From: Anthropogastromicrobium sp963626545
GTDB taxonomy: Bacteria; Bacillota; Clostridia; Lachnospirales; Lachnospiraceae
DNA length: 43,276 bases
NCBI GenBank assembly: GCA_963626545.1
Contig: CAVFYJ010000017.1
Coordinates: 1-43,276, forward strand
Direction of reading: 5' to 3'
Shown: positions 25,854-33,800 of the stretch, piece after piece
How positions within the stretch are numbered: position 1 is the stretch's first letter
How the letters are laid out: each line of letters begins with the position of its first letter
Program-made: the position numbers and the translations under genes
The notes under the pieces: model-generated
The model's database searches: none
What the model was told of the DNA's origin: nothing
What the model saw: only the letters and a program-made list of their open reading frames with translations

Positions 25854-26030
25854 TCAGTCGGTATTTTCACAGAGTCTGACATATTGAAAATAGTTCGTCT
25901 GCCTCATGTCAGTAGGGGATACCGATTTCTCTCCGCCCACCACTGCCGTTATGTTTTCTGGCAATTCTTCCACTGCTTTAAAAGCAGGGGAACTCTTACC
26001 TAGTTGGATTAAATGGCTTTTTTTGTACAT
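25854..26030 (-). CDS. small hypothetical protein upstream of purF
   Basis: A 58-residue ORF (starts MYKKSHLIQLGK, ends VRLCENTD) lies between a strong promoter and purF. It is in the purF direction and ends 46 bases before the purF start. The composition is protein-like, but the ribosome site is weak (GTGGCG) and I recognise no family. It is either a real small gene or an untranslated purF leader. The ORF is open to 26102, but the promoter overlaps that extension. Confidence 0.35.
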   Translation of the reverse strand: MYKKSHLIQLGKSSPAFKAVEELPENITAVVGGEKSVSPTDMRQTNYFQYVRLCENTD

Positions 26031-26058
26031 AAAAATCGCCACACGGACACCAGTCTTA

Positions 26059-26087
26059 ATTATATATGACCGCCTGTCGAAAATCAA
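26059..26087 (-). promoter_or_regulatory. sigma-A promoter of purF transcript
   Basis: On the minus strand TTGATT (26087-26082), 17-base spacer, TATAAT (26064-26059). It lies directly downstream of the dCMP deaminase gene and about 250 bases upstream of purF. Confidence 0.75.
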
Positions 26088-26116
26088 GATAAAATTAGCC
26101 ATAAAATTAGCCGAAA

Positions 26117-26602
26117 TTAGTATCCGAAGGTACCCTCCAATGATTCATCATTTTCAATCCAGTCTGCAACCTTTACTACGCGGTAATGATCCTTGTCATC
26201 GCGCACGTAAACGGTCTCGATACCTGCATTGATGATCATTCGCTTACACATGGAGCAGCTGTTGGAATTTTTTACGTACTCACCGGTATCAGCCTCAACG
26301 CCGGTCAGGTACAGGGAACTTCCGATCATCTGATCTCTGGACGCACTGATGATGGCGTTTGCCTCGGCGTGAACGCTTCTGCACAGCTCGTAGCGTTCAC
26401 CTCTCGGAATCTTTAACTGCTGGCGGATGCAATAGCCAAGATCGGTGCAGTTTTTACGTCCTCGCGGGGAACCGACATAGCCAGTCGATACCACCTCATC
26501 ATTTTTTACGATAACGGCGCCGTAGCGGCGTCTGAGGCAGGTTCCTCGTTGGGATACGATCTCTGCCAGATCCAGATAGTAATTGACTTTATCACGTCTC
26601 AT
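26117..26602 (-). CDS. comEB: deoxycytidylate (dCMP) deaminase, ComEB type
   Basis: A 161-residue zinc deaminase with HAEANAI (zinc His and catalytic Glu) and SCSMCKRMI (two zinc Cys). The N-terminal GAVIVKNDEVVSTGYVGSPRG is also typical. It converts dCMP to dUMP for thymidylate synthesis. Length and motifs match the ComEB/dCMP-deaminase family; the gene symbol reflects homology, and no competence genes are nearby. It has its own promoter and a hairpin-forming leader. The purF transcript starts just beyond it. Confidence 0.9.
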   Translation of the reverse strand: MRRDKVNYYLDLAEIVSQRGTCLRRRYGAVIVKNDEVVSTGYVGSPRGRKNCTDLGYCIRQQLKIPRGERYELCRSVHAEANAIISASRDQMIGSSLYLTGVEADTGEYVKNSNSCSMCKRMIINAGIETVYVRDDKDHYRVVKVADWIENDESLEGTFGY

Positions 26603-26628
26603 GCGCTCTTACCTTCTTTCCTAGTTAA

Positions 26629-26677
26629 TAGCAATCGTTCGTGCTACTTATTCGTAGATTCGTAGCAACGATTGCTG
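26629..26677 (-). promoter_or_regulatory. long hairpin in the comEB leader
   Basis: AGCAATCGTT near 26630-26639 pairs with AACGATTGCT near 26667-26676. An inner GCTAC/GTAGC stem continues after a 3-base bulge. It lies between the comEB promoter and start, so it would be in the mRNA leader. Role unknown. Confidence 0.6.
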
Positions 26678-26701
26678 TTAATGTTTTCGTTTCTTACGGC
26701 T

Positions 26702-26731
26702 ATCATACACGAAAAAGAGACCGCCTGTCAA
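26702..26731 (-). promoter_or_regulatory. sigma-A promoter of comEB
   Basis: Minus strand TTGACA (26731-26726), 18-base spacer, TATGAT (26707-26702). The -35 box lies inside the loop and stem of the upstream terminator hairpin. Confidence 0.65.
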
Positions 26732-26748
26732 CTCTGACAGACGGCCTC
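26712..26748 (-). terminator. Rho-independent terminator of SH3/NlpC gene
   Basis: Read on the minus strand, GAGGCCGTCTGTCA (26748-26735) and TGACAGGCGGTCTC (26730-26717) pair with two mismatches and are followed by five T. It is the first terminator after the SH3/NlpC gene, beyond the palindromic element at 26767-26911. Confidence 0.7.
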
Positions 26749-26766
26749 GGGTGTTTTATGTAATTT

Positions 26767-26911
26767 GTAACTATTCAGAGCCATGCGAAATTGTAGGGAA
26801 AAGTACGAATCATGCTTGCATGAATGAGTACTTTTTCATACAATTTCATATGGCGAGAAGCCACAACGAGATGAAGCGAAGCGGAATCGAGGTGCGGCTC
26901 TGAATAGTTAC
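26767..26911. repeat. large structured palindromic element (copy 2)
   Basis: Perfect 16-bp terminal inverted repeats (GTAACTATTCAGAGCC at 26767-26782; GGCTCTGAATAGTTAC at 26896-26911) enclose a long imperfect arm. In that arm GAAATTGTA pairs with TACAATTTC and AAAAGTAC with GTACTTTT. TCATGCTTGCATGAA (26810-26824) is at its tip. A smaller arm follows around GCGAAGC. The tip motif is the exact reverse complement of that in the element at 9901-10062. Confidence 0.8.
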
Positions 26912-26924
26912 TGTAATTTAATGA

Positions 26925-28997
26925 TTATACAAGACGACGATATCCGATCGGCTGCTTGTTGTAGAATACGTTATCGACTACGATACCTCTCTCAGCACTT
27001 GCTGCGTGAACCATCATACCACCGCCAATGTAGATTCCTACATGACCACTGAAGCAAATCAGATCACCTGGCTGAAGCTGCTCATAGGATACAGCCTGTC
27101 CATAATTGATCTGTGCACCAGAGTAGTGCGGAAGGCTGATGCCGAATGCTGCGTATACGTTCATGGTAAATCCAGAACAGTCAACGCCGCCGCCCTGTGT
27201 CAGGTTGGTGCCGCCCCATACGTAGTTACACTGTCCAACCCACTGCATTGCATAGTCTACGATAGACTGACCAGTTGCACTTGATGGCTGAGTCTGCGGC
27301 TGGGTTTCCGGCTGGGTTTCCGGCTGAGTTTCCGGCTGCACCTGCGGCTCTGTCTGTGGCTGGGTTTCCGGCTGTACCTGTGGCTCTGTCTGCGGCTGAG
27401 TTTCCGGCTGTACCTGTGGCTCTGTCTGCGGCTGGGTTTCCGGCTGTACCTGTGGCTCTGTCTGCGGCTGCGTCTCCGGTTGGGTTTGCGCCGGATTTGC
27501 ATATACTTCAAGGTTGGAACTGAAGTCACCATAATACATGGTTACAACATTGTATCCTTCCTGCTTTAAGGTCATACCTACCTGTGGAGAATACCATCCA
27601 TCGTAAACATCCTTAACAGTGCCATCGCTGTAGCTTACTCTGACAAACAACTCTGCGGTATAAACTACATCGCCTACATACTTGGTACCGCCCTGGTAGC
27701 AAGCCTCGATACCTGTAATCGATGCAACGGTCGGAACCTCAACGCTGATTGTGTCATTGGAAGCTTCGCTGCTCGGTGCAGTCGCATCGCTGGTACCATT
27801 TCCGTTTGCTGCGTCTGCATTTCCATCTGTATTTGTGGAAGTGTCTGTGGCTGGCTGTACCTGAGACTCCTGTACAGACTCAGATGTTGCTGCTGTTTCA
27901 GATGTTGTTGCAGATTCAGAAGCTGTTGCCTCACTGGCTGCTACGGACTCAGCTACCTGAGTGAAGTAACCTGCGTCAGATGCAAGCTGATATGCGGCAT
28001 CTGCAAGTGCAAGTGCGCTCTCCTGCTCCTGCTTAGAGGTCTCTGCAAGCTCTGTTAATCCAGAATCAGAAGCGAAATCGCTATAGTAGCCAAGAAGCTC
28101 TGCTGCGTAAACGATTGCTGCGTATGCACGATAATAACCCTCACCAGTGCCCTCTGCCATCGCCTGCTCGTATACATTTCTGGAGTAGTTGATGTCAATC
28201 ATAAAGTTCTCCAGTTCCTGAGATACAAACTCATTGTCAACCTTCTGAGCCTGTGCGAACTGGGTCTTGATGGTGATGCCGGACTTGGAAACATATCCAA
28301 CCTCATCATTTGCAATATGGATCTTTACGAAATCACCCTGATCCTCGATAATCGCGTACTCTTCATCCTTGTAAACAGTTCCAACGACCTTTGCACTCTC
28401 AGATGCACTGTCGCGGACATTTAACTGGTCTGCAGTGATTACTGAATAACGGTTCTGAATGTTGTCCTCAGCGGTCTTTGCTGCTGCGCCTACAAGCACG
28501 TAGGATGCACTTACATAACCCTCAACATCGCCACAGGTGATGTGATACCAGCTGCCCTCGCTGTTGTTTACAGAATCACGGATTACAACCTGACAGTTGC
28601 TGAACAGTCTGCCGATTGTTACGCTGCCGGTAGATGGCTGCTCACGCACGTTTAAATAACCTGCTGCGCTTATCAGACCTACATTGGAAGCATCGGACTC
28701 AATGGCAACAGTCGCAGCCATAACGGTTCTCGGCTCTTCGGTCTCTGTCTCACTCTCGGTCTCAGTCTCACTCTCGGTATCAGCCTCAGATGTTGCCTGA
28801 ACTAACGGAACGAGATAATCCAGAATACCTTCATCCGGAGTTTCCTCTCCTGCATAGTAGTTATTCAATGTTACAGCCATGCCTGCGATTGCGCTCTCAC
28901 CCTCGAGTTCTCCAGCAGATGCCGGAATCACGCACATACCGGACAGCATAGATGCTGCTAAAATTGACGTAACCAATCTGTTTCCTTTGATCTTCAT
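26925..28997 (-). CDS. secreted SH3-domain NlpC/P60 cell-wall hydrolase
   Basis: A 690-residue exported protein. It has a signal peptide ending near PASAGE and a Thr/Glu/Ser-rich linker. Two bacterial SH3 domains follow (AAGYLNVREQPSTGS and TADQLNVRDSASESAK starts), then a Ser/Thr/Ala-rich stretch and an Ig-like domain (ASITGIEACYQGGTKY to SNLEVYANP). About four 12-residue Gln/Pro/Thr/Glu repeats lead to a C-terminal NlpC/P60 domain with catalytic Cys in GVDCSGFTMNVY and His in FSGHVGIYIG. It probably cuts peptidoglycan stem peptides. The start at 28997 is the first ATG; an upstream TTG is too close to AAAGG. A near-perfect promoter and long leader precede it. Confidence 0.93.
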   Translation of the reverse strand: MKIKGNRLVTSILAASMLSGMCVIPASAGELEGESAIAGMAVTLNNYYAGEETPDEGILDYLVPLVQATSEADTESETETESETETEEPRTVMAATVAIESDASNVGLISAAGYLNVREQPSTGSVTIGRLFSNCQVVIRDSVNNSEGSWYHITCGDVEGYVSASYVLVGAAAKTAEDNIQNRYSVITADQLNVRDSASESAKVVGTVYKDEEYAIIEDQGDFVKIHIANDEVGYVSKSGITIKTQFAQAQKVDNEFVSQELENFMIDINYSRNVYEQAMAEGTGEGYYRAYAAIVYAAELLGYYSDFASDSGLTELAETSKQEQESALALADAAYQLASDAGYFTQVAESVAASEATASESATTSETAATSESVQESQVQPATDTSTNTDGNADAANGNGTSDATAPSSEASNDTISVEVPTVASITGIEACYQGGTKYVGDVVYTAELFVRVSYSDGTVKDVYDGWYSPQVGMTLKQEGYNVVTMYYGDFSSNLEVYANPAQTQPETQPQTEPQVQPETQPQTEPQVQPETQPQTEPQVQPETQPQTEPQVQPETQPETQPETQPQTQPSSATGQSIVDYAMQWVGQCNYVWGGTNLTQGGGVDCSGFTMNVYAAFGISLPHYSGAQINYGQAVSYEQLQPGDLICFSGHVGIYIGGGMMVHAASAERGIVVDNVFYNKQPIGYRRLV
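27290..27490. repeat. tandem 36-bp coding repeats in SH3/NlpC gene
   Basis: About four near-identical 36-base units encode QPETQPQTEPQV-type linkers, followed by degenerate QPET units. They form a proline/glutamine-rich cell-wall spacer and may vary in copy number between strains. Confidence 0.85.
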
Positions 28998-29088
28998 ATA
29001 TACCAAGCCTTTCTTATAATCTTCTTTTATTTCTTATCTGCGAGCAAGTAAGCTTGCACTCCCTCGCTTTCTTCCCCATAATATCTAG

Positions 29089-29145
29089 CACAGTTCACTC
29101 GCACCATTCGTAAAACCGCCTTACGGGTTGACGAGTGAAGTGTTA
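29089..29145. repeat. palindromic element (copy 4, short)
   Basis: TTCACTCG (29094-29101) pairs with CGAGTGAA (29132-29139); an inner CGTAA/TTACG hairpin is enclosed. Its left end ACAGTTCAC and the internal CATTCGTAAAACCGC (29105-29119, 14 of 15 identical to 9919-9933) tie it to the element at 9901-10062. It lies in the leader of the SH3/NlpC gene. Confidence 0.65.
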
Positions 29146-29179
29146 ATAAATATTACAAAATTATTACGCTTCGAAAGGC

Positions 29180-29208
29180 ATTATAACAAAATTATTACAC
29201 CCTGTCAA
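29180..29208 (-). promoter_or_regulatory. consensus sigma-A promoter of SH3/NlpC gene
   Basis: Minus strand TTGACA (29208-29203), 17-base spacer, TATAAT (29185-29180): a perfect match to the consensus hexamers and spacing. It implies a leader of about 175 bases. Confidence 0.88.
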
Positions 29209-29280
29209 TAGAAAGTGTACTAAAGCCTTCGAAAATATTCGCGTTTTTCGCGTAAAAAAACCTCTATAAGCCCCCCAAAA

Positions 29281-29313
29281 GCGGGGAAACAGTGGATTTT
29301 GCTGTTTCTCCGC
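29281..29313 (-). terminator. Rho-independent terminator of PrsA-like gene
   Basis: GCGGGGAAACAG (29281-29292) and CTGTTTCTCCGC (29302-29313) form a 12-bp stem with one G-U pair. On the minus strand TTTT follows. It lies 35 bases past the lipoprotein stop. Confidence 0.85.
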
Positions 29314-29347
29314 CTTTACTTTTTATAATTTAATACATTAACGAATC

Positions 29348-30769
29348 TTACTTTGTTTCTGCCTCAGAGGTGCTTTCCTTCTCGGATTCGCTCTCAAAAG
29401 ATGCCTCTTCTGATGACGCATTGTCTGAGGAAGCTTCCTCAGATGCATTTTCAGTAGTCTCCTCGGTGGTATCCTCTTCGGTCGGTGCAACGTAAACCGG
29501 AGTGGTGAAGCGGATGGTGTCGATTACATCCTGATCTACCTTAAACTTAGAAGATGCGTCCTGAATCTCGCTGTACTTCTCTTCAAACAGCGCGGTCTTT
29601 CTGCTCTCGATCTCAGAATCAATCGCACTCTGACGTGCCTCCTCGTCGTTATCATCCAGGCAACGGATGATGTAGATGCTGCCGTCATCGCTGTTGTAAA
29701 TGGTACACTCATCGGTGGACAGTGCCCATGCAGCTGCGTTGTATACGGCGGTTCCTTCCTCACTGATGGAGATCTCGGAATTGGTTGCGGTAAAGTGGCT
29801 GTCGTTCTGATAGTCGCTGATGAAGTCTGCTGCATCGCTTCCAGCCTCAAATTCCTTTAAGATCTTGTCTGCTGCATCGTTCATTGCATTCTGACGCTCT
29901 TTCTCCTCTTCGGAAAGAGTCTCAGCCTCGGTGGATTCCTCAGAACCGTTTGAAACCTCGGTGCCGCTTTCTGTATCACTCTCGTTCTTGCTCTCGGCTT
30001 CAGTAGCAGCCTCGGTCTCAGAAGCACTCTCGGTCTCAGTTTCTGTCTCTTTCTCAGTAGAAGCCTCTTCGGTGCTGTCTGCTTTGCTAGAGGTTTCTTC
30101 ATCAGAAGCGTTCTCACTGGAAGCATCCTCGGAAACGGTCTCCTCAGAACCACTCTCGTTTTCGCTCGTGGTGGTGCCTTCCTCTGCTGCTGTGGTCTCA
30201 GTCAGCTCGCTCGGAGTCAGCTTTACATAGGCGATCTTCTTGCGAAGAAACTCATCATCGCCAACGGTTGTATCCACATCGGCAACAAGATCCATATAGA
30301 CAAGATTTGCGATCGCATTCTCAGTATAGGTTTTCTCAATCAGCTCATCAGTTGCGCCAACTGCGTTCAGGTAATCCTCGCCCTCTTCCTTCAGCTTTTC
30401 AATCGCATCGTCTACCTTTGTCTTCTGGGCATCGCTTAACTCGATACCGTTCTGCTCGGCGTACTCGTTTAATACAAGTGTCTGGCGAAGCTGTGACAGA
30501 GACACCTGCTTGATGTAATCGCCGACAGTCATGCCGGAGCCATCGCCCATGTCGTTGCTGCAGATGTTGGAGCCGAAATAGGACTCGTAGGTATACTCCA
30601 TGGAGCGGATCATGTAAGTAACCTCATCCAGCATAATATTGGTATCGCCGAATGTTACAGCAACGGTATCCTCTGGGGTCTTCTGCTCTAGCTGTTCGCA
30701 TCCGCCTAATGTACTAACGGCAGTAGCTGCTGCGAGCGCTGCTGCTGCATACTTCATAAAACGATTCAT
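29348..30769 (-). CDS. PrsA/SurA-like lipoprotein with acidic low-complexity insertion
   Basis: A 473-residue lipoprotein with lipobox LGGC (Cys24) and a SurA/PrsA-type N-terminal helical domain (residues 30-165). A degenerate parvulin-like domain follows, whose first strand KKIAYVKLTP (178-187) is separated from the next helix (from about 296) by roughly 100 residues of Ser/Glu/Thr. The domain then ends with a GSIYIIRCLD strand. A second Ser/Glu-rich tail closes the protein. It is probably a membrane-anchored folding factor on the outer surface; catalytic residues of parvulin are not obvious. The gene after mfd is often of this type in clostridia. It has its own promoter overlapping the mfd end. 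Confidence 0.85.
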   Translation of the reverse strand: MNRFMKYAAAALAAATAVSTLGGCEQLEQKTPEDTVAVTFGDTNIMLDEVTYMIRSMEYTYESYFGSNICSNDMGDGSGMTVGDYIKQVSLSQLRQTLVLNEYAEQNGIELSDAQKTKVDDAIEKLKEEGEDYLNAVGATDELIEKTYTENAIANLVYMDLVADVDTTVGDDEFLRKKIAYVKLTPSELTETTAAEEGTTTSENESGSEETVSEDASSENASDEETSSKADSTEEASTEKETETETESASETEAATEAESKNESDTESGTEVSNGSEESTEAETLSEEEKERQNAMNDAADKILKEFEAGSDAADFISDYQNDSHFTATNSEISISEEGTAVYNAAAWALSTDECTIYNSDDGSIYIIRCLDDNDEEARQSAIDSEIESRKTALFEEKYSEIQDASSKFKVDQDVIDTIRFTTPVYVAPTEEDTTEETTENASEEASSDNASSEEASFESESEKESTSEAETK

Positions 30770-30783
30770 TTCACTACCTCACT

Positions 30784-30797
30784 CAGGCTTTCGCCTG
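30784..30797 (-). promoter_or_regulatory. GAAA-capped hairpin before PrsA-like start
   Basis: CAGGC (minus 30797-30793), GAAA loop, GCCTG (30788-30784), 14 bases upstream of the start and just before the GAGG ribosome site. It may shape access of the ribosome. Confidence 0.4.
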
Positions 30798-30823
30798 TTT
30801 CCTATTTCTTTCAATGTCTTACT

Positions 30824-30854
30824 GTAACTATTTCGAATCATGCAAAATAGTTAC
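30824..30854. repeat. miniature palindromic element (copy 3)
   Basis: GTAACTATTT (30824-30833) and AAATAGTTAC (30845-30854), a 10-bp perfect stem, enclose CGAATCATGCA. The ends match the outer nine bases of the element at 26767-26911. Its core CGAATCATGC equals 26806-26815 of that element, so it looks like a deletion derivative. It would sit at about +7 to +37 of the PrsA-like transcript. Confidence 0.7.
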
Positions 30855-30867
30855 CACTATCTTCCAT

Positions 30868-30896
30868 ATCTTAGCATGATTTTAAGAAACAATCAA
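30868..30896 (-). promoter_or_regulatory. sigma-A promoter of PrsA-like gene
   Basis: Minus strand TTGATT (30896-30891), 17-base spacer, TAAGAT (30873-30868). The -35 lies within the last codons of mfd. Confidence 0.6.
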
Positions 30897-33800
30897 CTTT
30901 TTTATATCGCTTAACAGATTTTTCAAAATCTTTAAGTTAAGCGTTTTTTCTTTTATTGCGCCATCTCCTGCGCGCAGCAAAAAGTATGGATTGTCCTTGT
31001 CGAGAAGGCGAAGTGCGCCGCGATAGGACGCAATCAGCTCTGGCACGCGCATCGTGTCGAATTTTGCCTTCGGATGCATGAAGAGGCGAACCTCGGACTG
31101 CGATGCCTTAATCTCTTTAATATAGAGGGAATGCGCTTCGGCGCGCAGGATGGAAACCTCAAGCAAGTTAGTGACAGGCTTTGGCACGGTGCCAAAACGG
31201 TCGATCAGCTCGTCGATCATATCCATCGACTCTTCCTCGTTCTCGACGGCAGCGATACGCTTATAAATCTCCATACGCTCTGCCTCGCTGCGGATATAGC
31301 TGTCTGGAATATAGGCACTGATCGGGATATCCGCCGTAGTCTCGAAGGTTTCCTCCATCTCGAGCTCACCCTTTTCTTTCTTGACTGCCATATTTAGCAT
31401 CTTGCAATACAGATCGTAGCCGACGGCCTCCATATGACCATGCTGCTCGCTTCCAAGCAGATTTCCAGCGCCGCGAATCTCAAGGTCGCGCATCGCAATT
31501 TTGATACCAGATCCAAGGTCGGTGTACTCACGGATCGCCTGAAGACGCTTCTCTGCATCTTCCTTTAAGATCTTGTTTCGCTGGTACATAATAAAGGCGT
31601 AGGCGGTGCGGTTCGATCGTCCGACACGGCCTCTTAACTGGTAGAGCTGTGCGAGTCCATAGCGGTCCGAATCGTGGATGATAATGGTGTTGACATTTGG
31701 AATATTCAGTCCAGTCTCGATGATTGTTGTGGAGACAAGCACGTCAATATCGCCATTGACAAAGTCCATCATGATCTGCTCGAGGTGACGCTCGGACATC
31801 TGACCATGTGCGAATGCGACGTTTGCATCCGGCACGAGCTTTGCGATCTGCGCGGTGATCTGATCGATGTCCTTTACACGGTTGTACACGTAGTAGACCT
31901 GTCCATCACGGGCAAGCTCACGGTTCATTGCCTCGCGCACCATCTCCCAATTCATCTCCATAACGTAGGTCTGAATCGGGCGGCGCTCATATGGCGCTTC
32001 CTCGAGCACGCTCATATCGCGCACGCCAATCATGCTCATGTGGAGCGTTCGCGGAATCGGCGTTGCCGTCAGTGTCAGCACATCAACGTCTTTTTTCAGC
32101 TGCTTGATCTTTTCCTTATGAGTAACGCCAAAGCGCTGCTCCTCGTCAATGATCAGCAAACCGAGATCTTTAAAGACAACATCCTTTGAGAGAACGCGGT
32201 GCGTGCCGATGACAATATCGGCGAGTCCTTTTTTCACGCGGTCGAGCGATGCCTTGACCTGCGCGGCGGTACGAAAACGCGACAGCAATTCGATTCGGAT
32301 TGGGTAATCCTTCATTCGCTCAACGAATGTGTTGTAGTGCTGTTGGGCAAGAATGGTGGTCGGCACAAGAAATACGACCTGCTTGCTGTCCTGTACAGCT
32401 TTGAATGCAGCGCGGATGGCCACCTCTGTCTTGCCATAGCCGACATCGCCACAAACGAGTCGATCCATGATTTTCGTGCTTTGCATATCTGCCTTTGTCG
32501 CATCAATCGCGGCAAGCTGATCTGCCGTCTCCTCGAACGGAACAAGCTCCTCGAATTCCTTCTGCCATACCGTGTCTGGTCCGTACTGATAGCCGTGACC
32601 GTTTTGGCGCGCTGCATAGAGCTCGACAAGTTCCTTTGCGATATTGGTTACGGCCTTTTGCACGCGGCTTTTTGTCTTGGTCCACTCCTGTCCATTCAAC
32701 TTATTCAGTTTCGGCTGCTTGGACTCGGCATCGGCGTACTTTTGAATCATGTGAAGTTGCGTGACCGGAAAATACAGCTTTCCGCCATCGCCGTACTCGA
32801 TCTTGATGTAATCCTTTGTCACCCTGTCCACAATCTGGCACTCAGTTCCACGATAAATACCCAGACCATAATTTTCATGCACAACATAGTCGCCAGGTTT
32901 TAGCTGCGCAAAATCGCTGATTCGCTGGCCCTGATAACGGCTTTTCTTTTCTTTTTTCTTTTTCTTGACGCCAAAGATATCGCTCTCTGTGATGACAGCA
33001 AACTTTAACATCGGATACAAGAAACCGCGATGCAAATTTCCGTAGGTGACCATGATCTCACCCGGATTTACCTGCTTATCCTCGTCCTCACTGTAATAGG
33101 CAAGCAAATCGTACTCTAGCAGCTGGCTGACGATACGATTTCCACGGGTGCGGGATGGGCACAAAAGCACAATGCGATACTTTTCCTTCTTCCATCTGGT
33201 CAGATCTTTGATTAGAAGCTCAAAGCCTTCGCGGTAGGTGTTCATGTTCTGAACGTTGATCGCATAGCTGTTCAGCACGGTAAAATCACTCATTCGGCTG
33301 TCAAGTGCAGACAACGCAGCGACCTGACCGCGCTCGAAGGCGGCGAGCACATGCTTTGCCGGAGTTAAAAGATTTGTCTGTCCCGGCAGGAGAAAGCCCT
33401 GTTCGAGACGATTTTTCATACTCTCCTCAAATTCGGCCTGCACGCCGTCACCGCGCTCGGTTAAGCGCATTGGCTCATCAAGAAAGACAAGCGTTTTCTT
33501 CTCTTCAAAGTAGTCGGAAAGAAGCCCTGCTCTCGGATAAAAATATCGGATAAAGCTGTCCGGTGCCTCCAAGACCACGTCCTCGGTGAGCGCCTCGAGC
33601 ATTCGATTTGTCTCCTCTCGAAGACGCTTTGCCTTGTCGCCTTCTTTTGCCTTTTTAAAGACAGCAACCTGTATCTCAAGCTCTTTTTGAATGGTATCGG
33701 CAGCGCGGCGGCGTGTCGTGCTGTCTGCGATGGCCTCTGCGGCCGGAAAAATCATAACTTCTTCTAGCTGATCCATGGAGCGCTGGCTCTGCGGCTCGAA

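Noticed and set aside
27290..27490. Regular 36-bp repeats as a CRISPR array
   Set aside because: The repeats are contiguous without unique spacers and stay in frame within the SH3/NlpC gene, encoding a Pro/Gln linker.
31674..32189. 171-codon plus-strand ORF inside mfd
   Set aside because: Same reason: composition mirrors mfd codons on the other strand.
32199..32903. 234-codon ORF on the plus strand inside mfd
   Set aside because: Antisense shadow of a highly conserved coding region; no ribosome site and no family resemblance.
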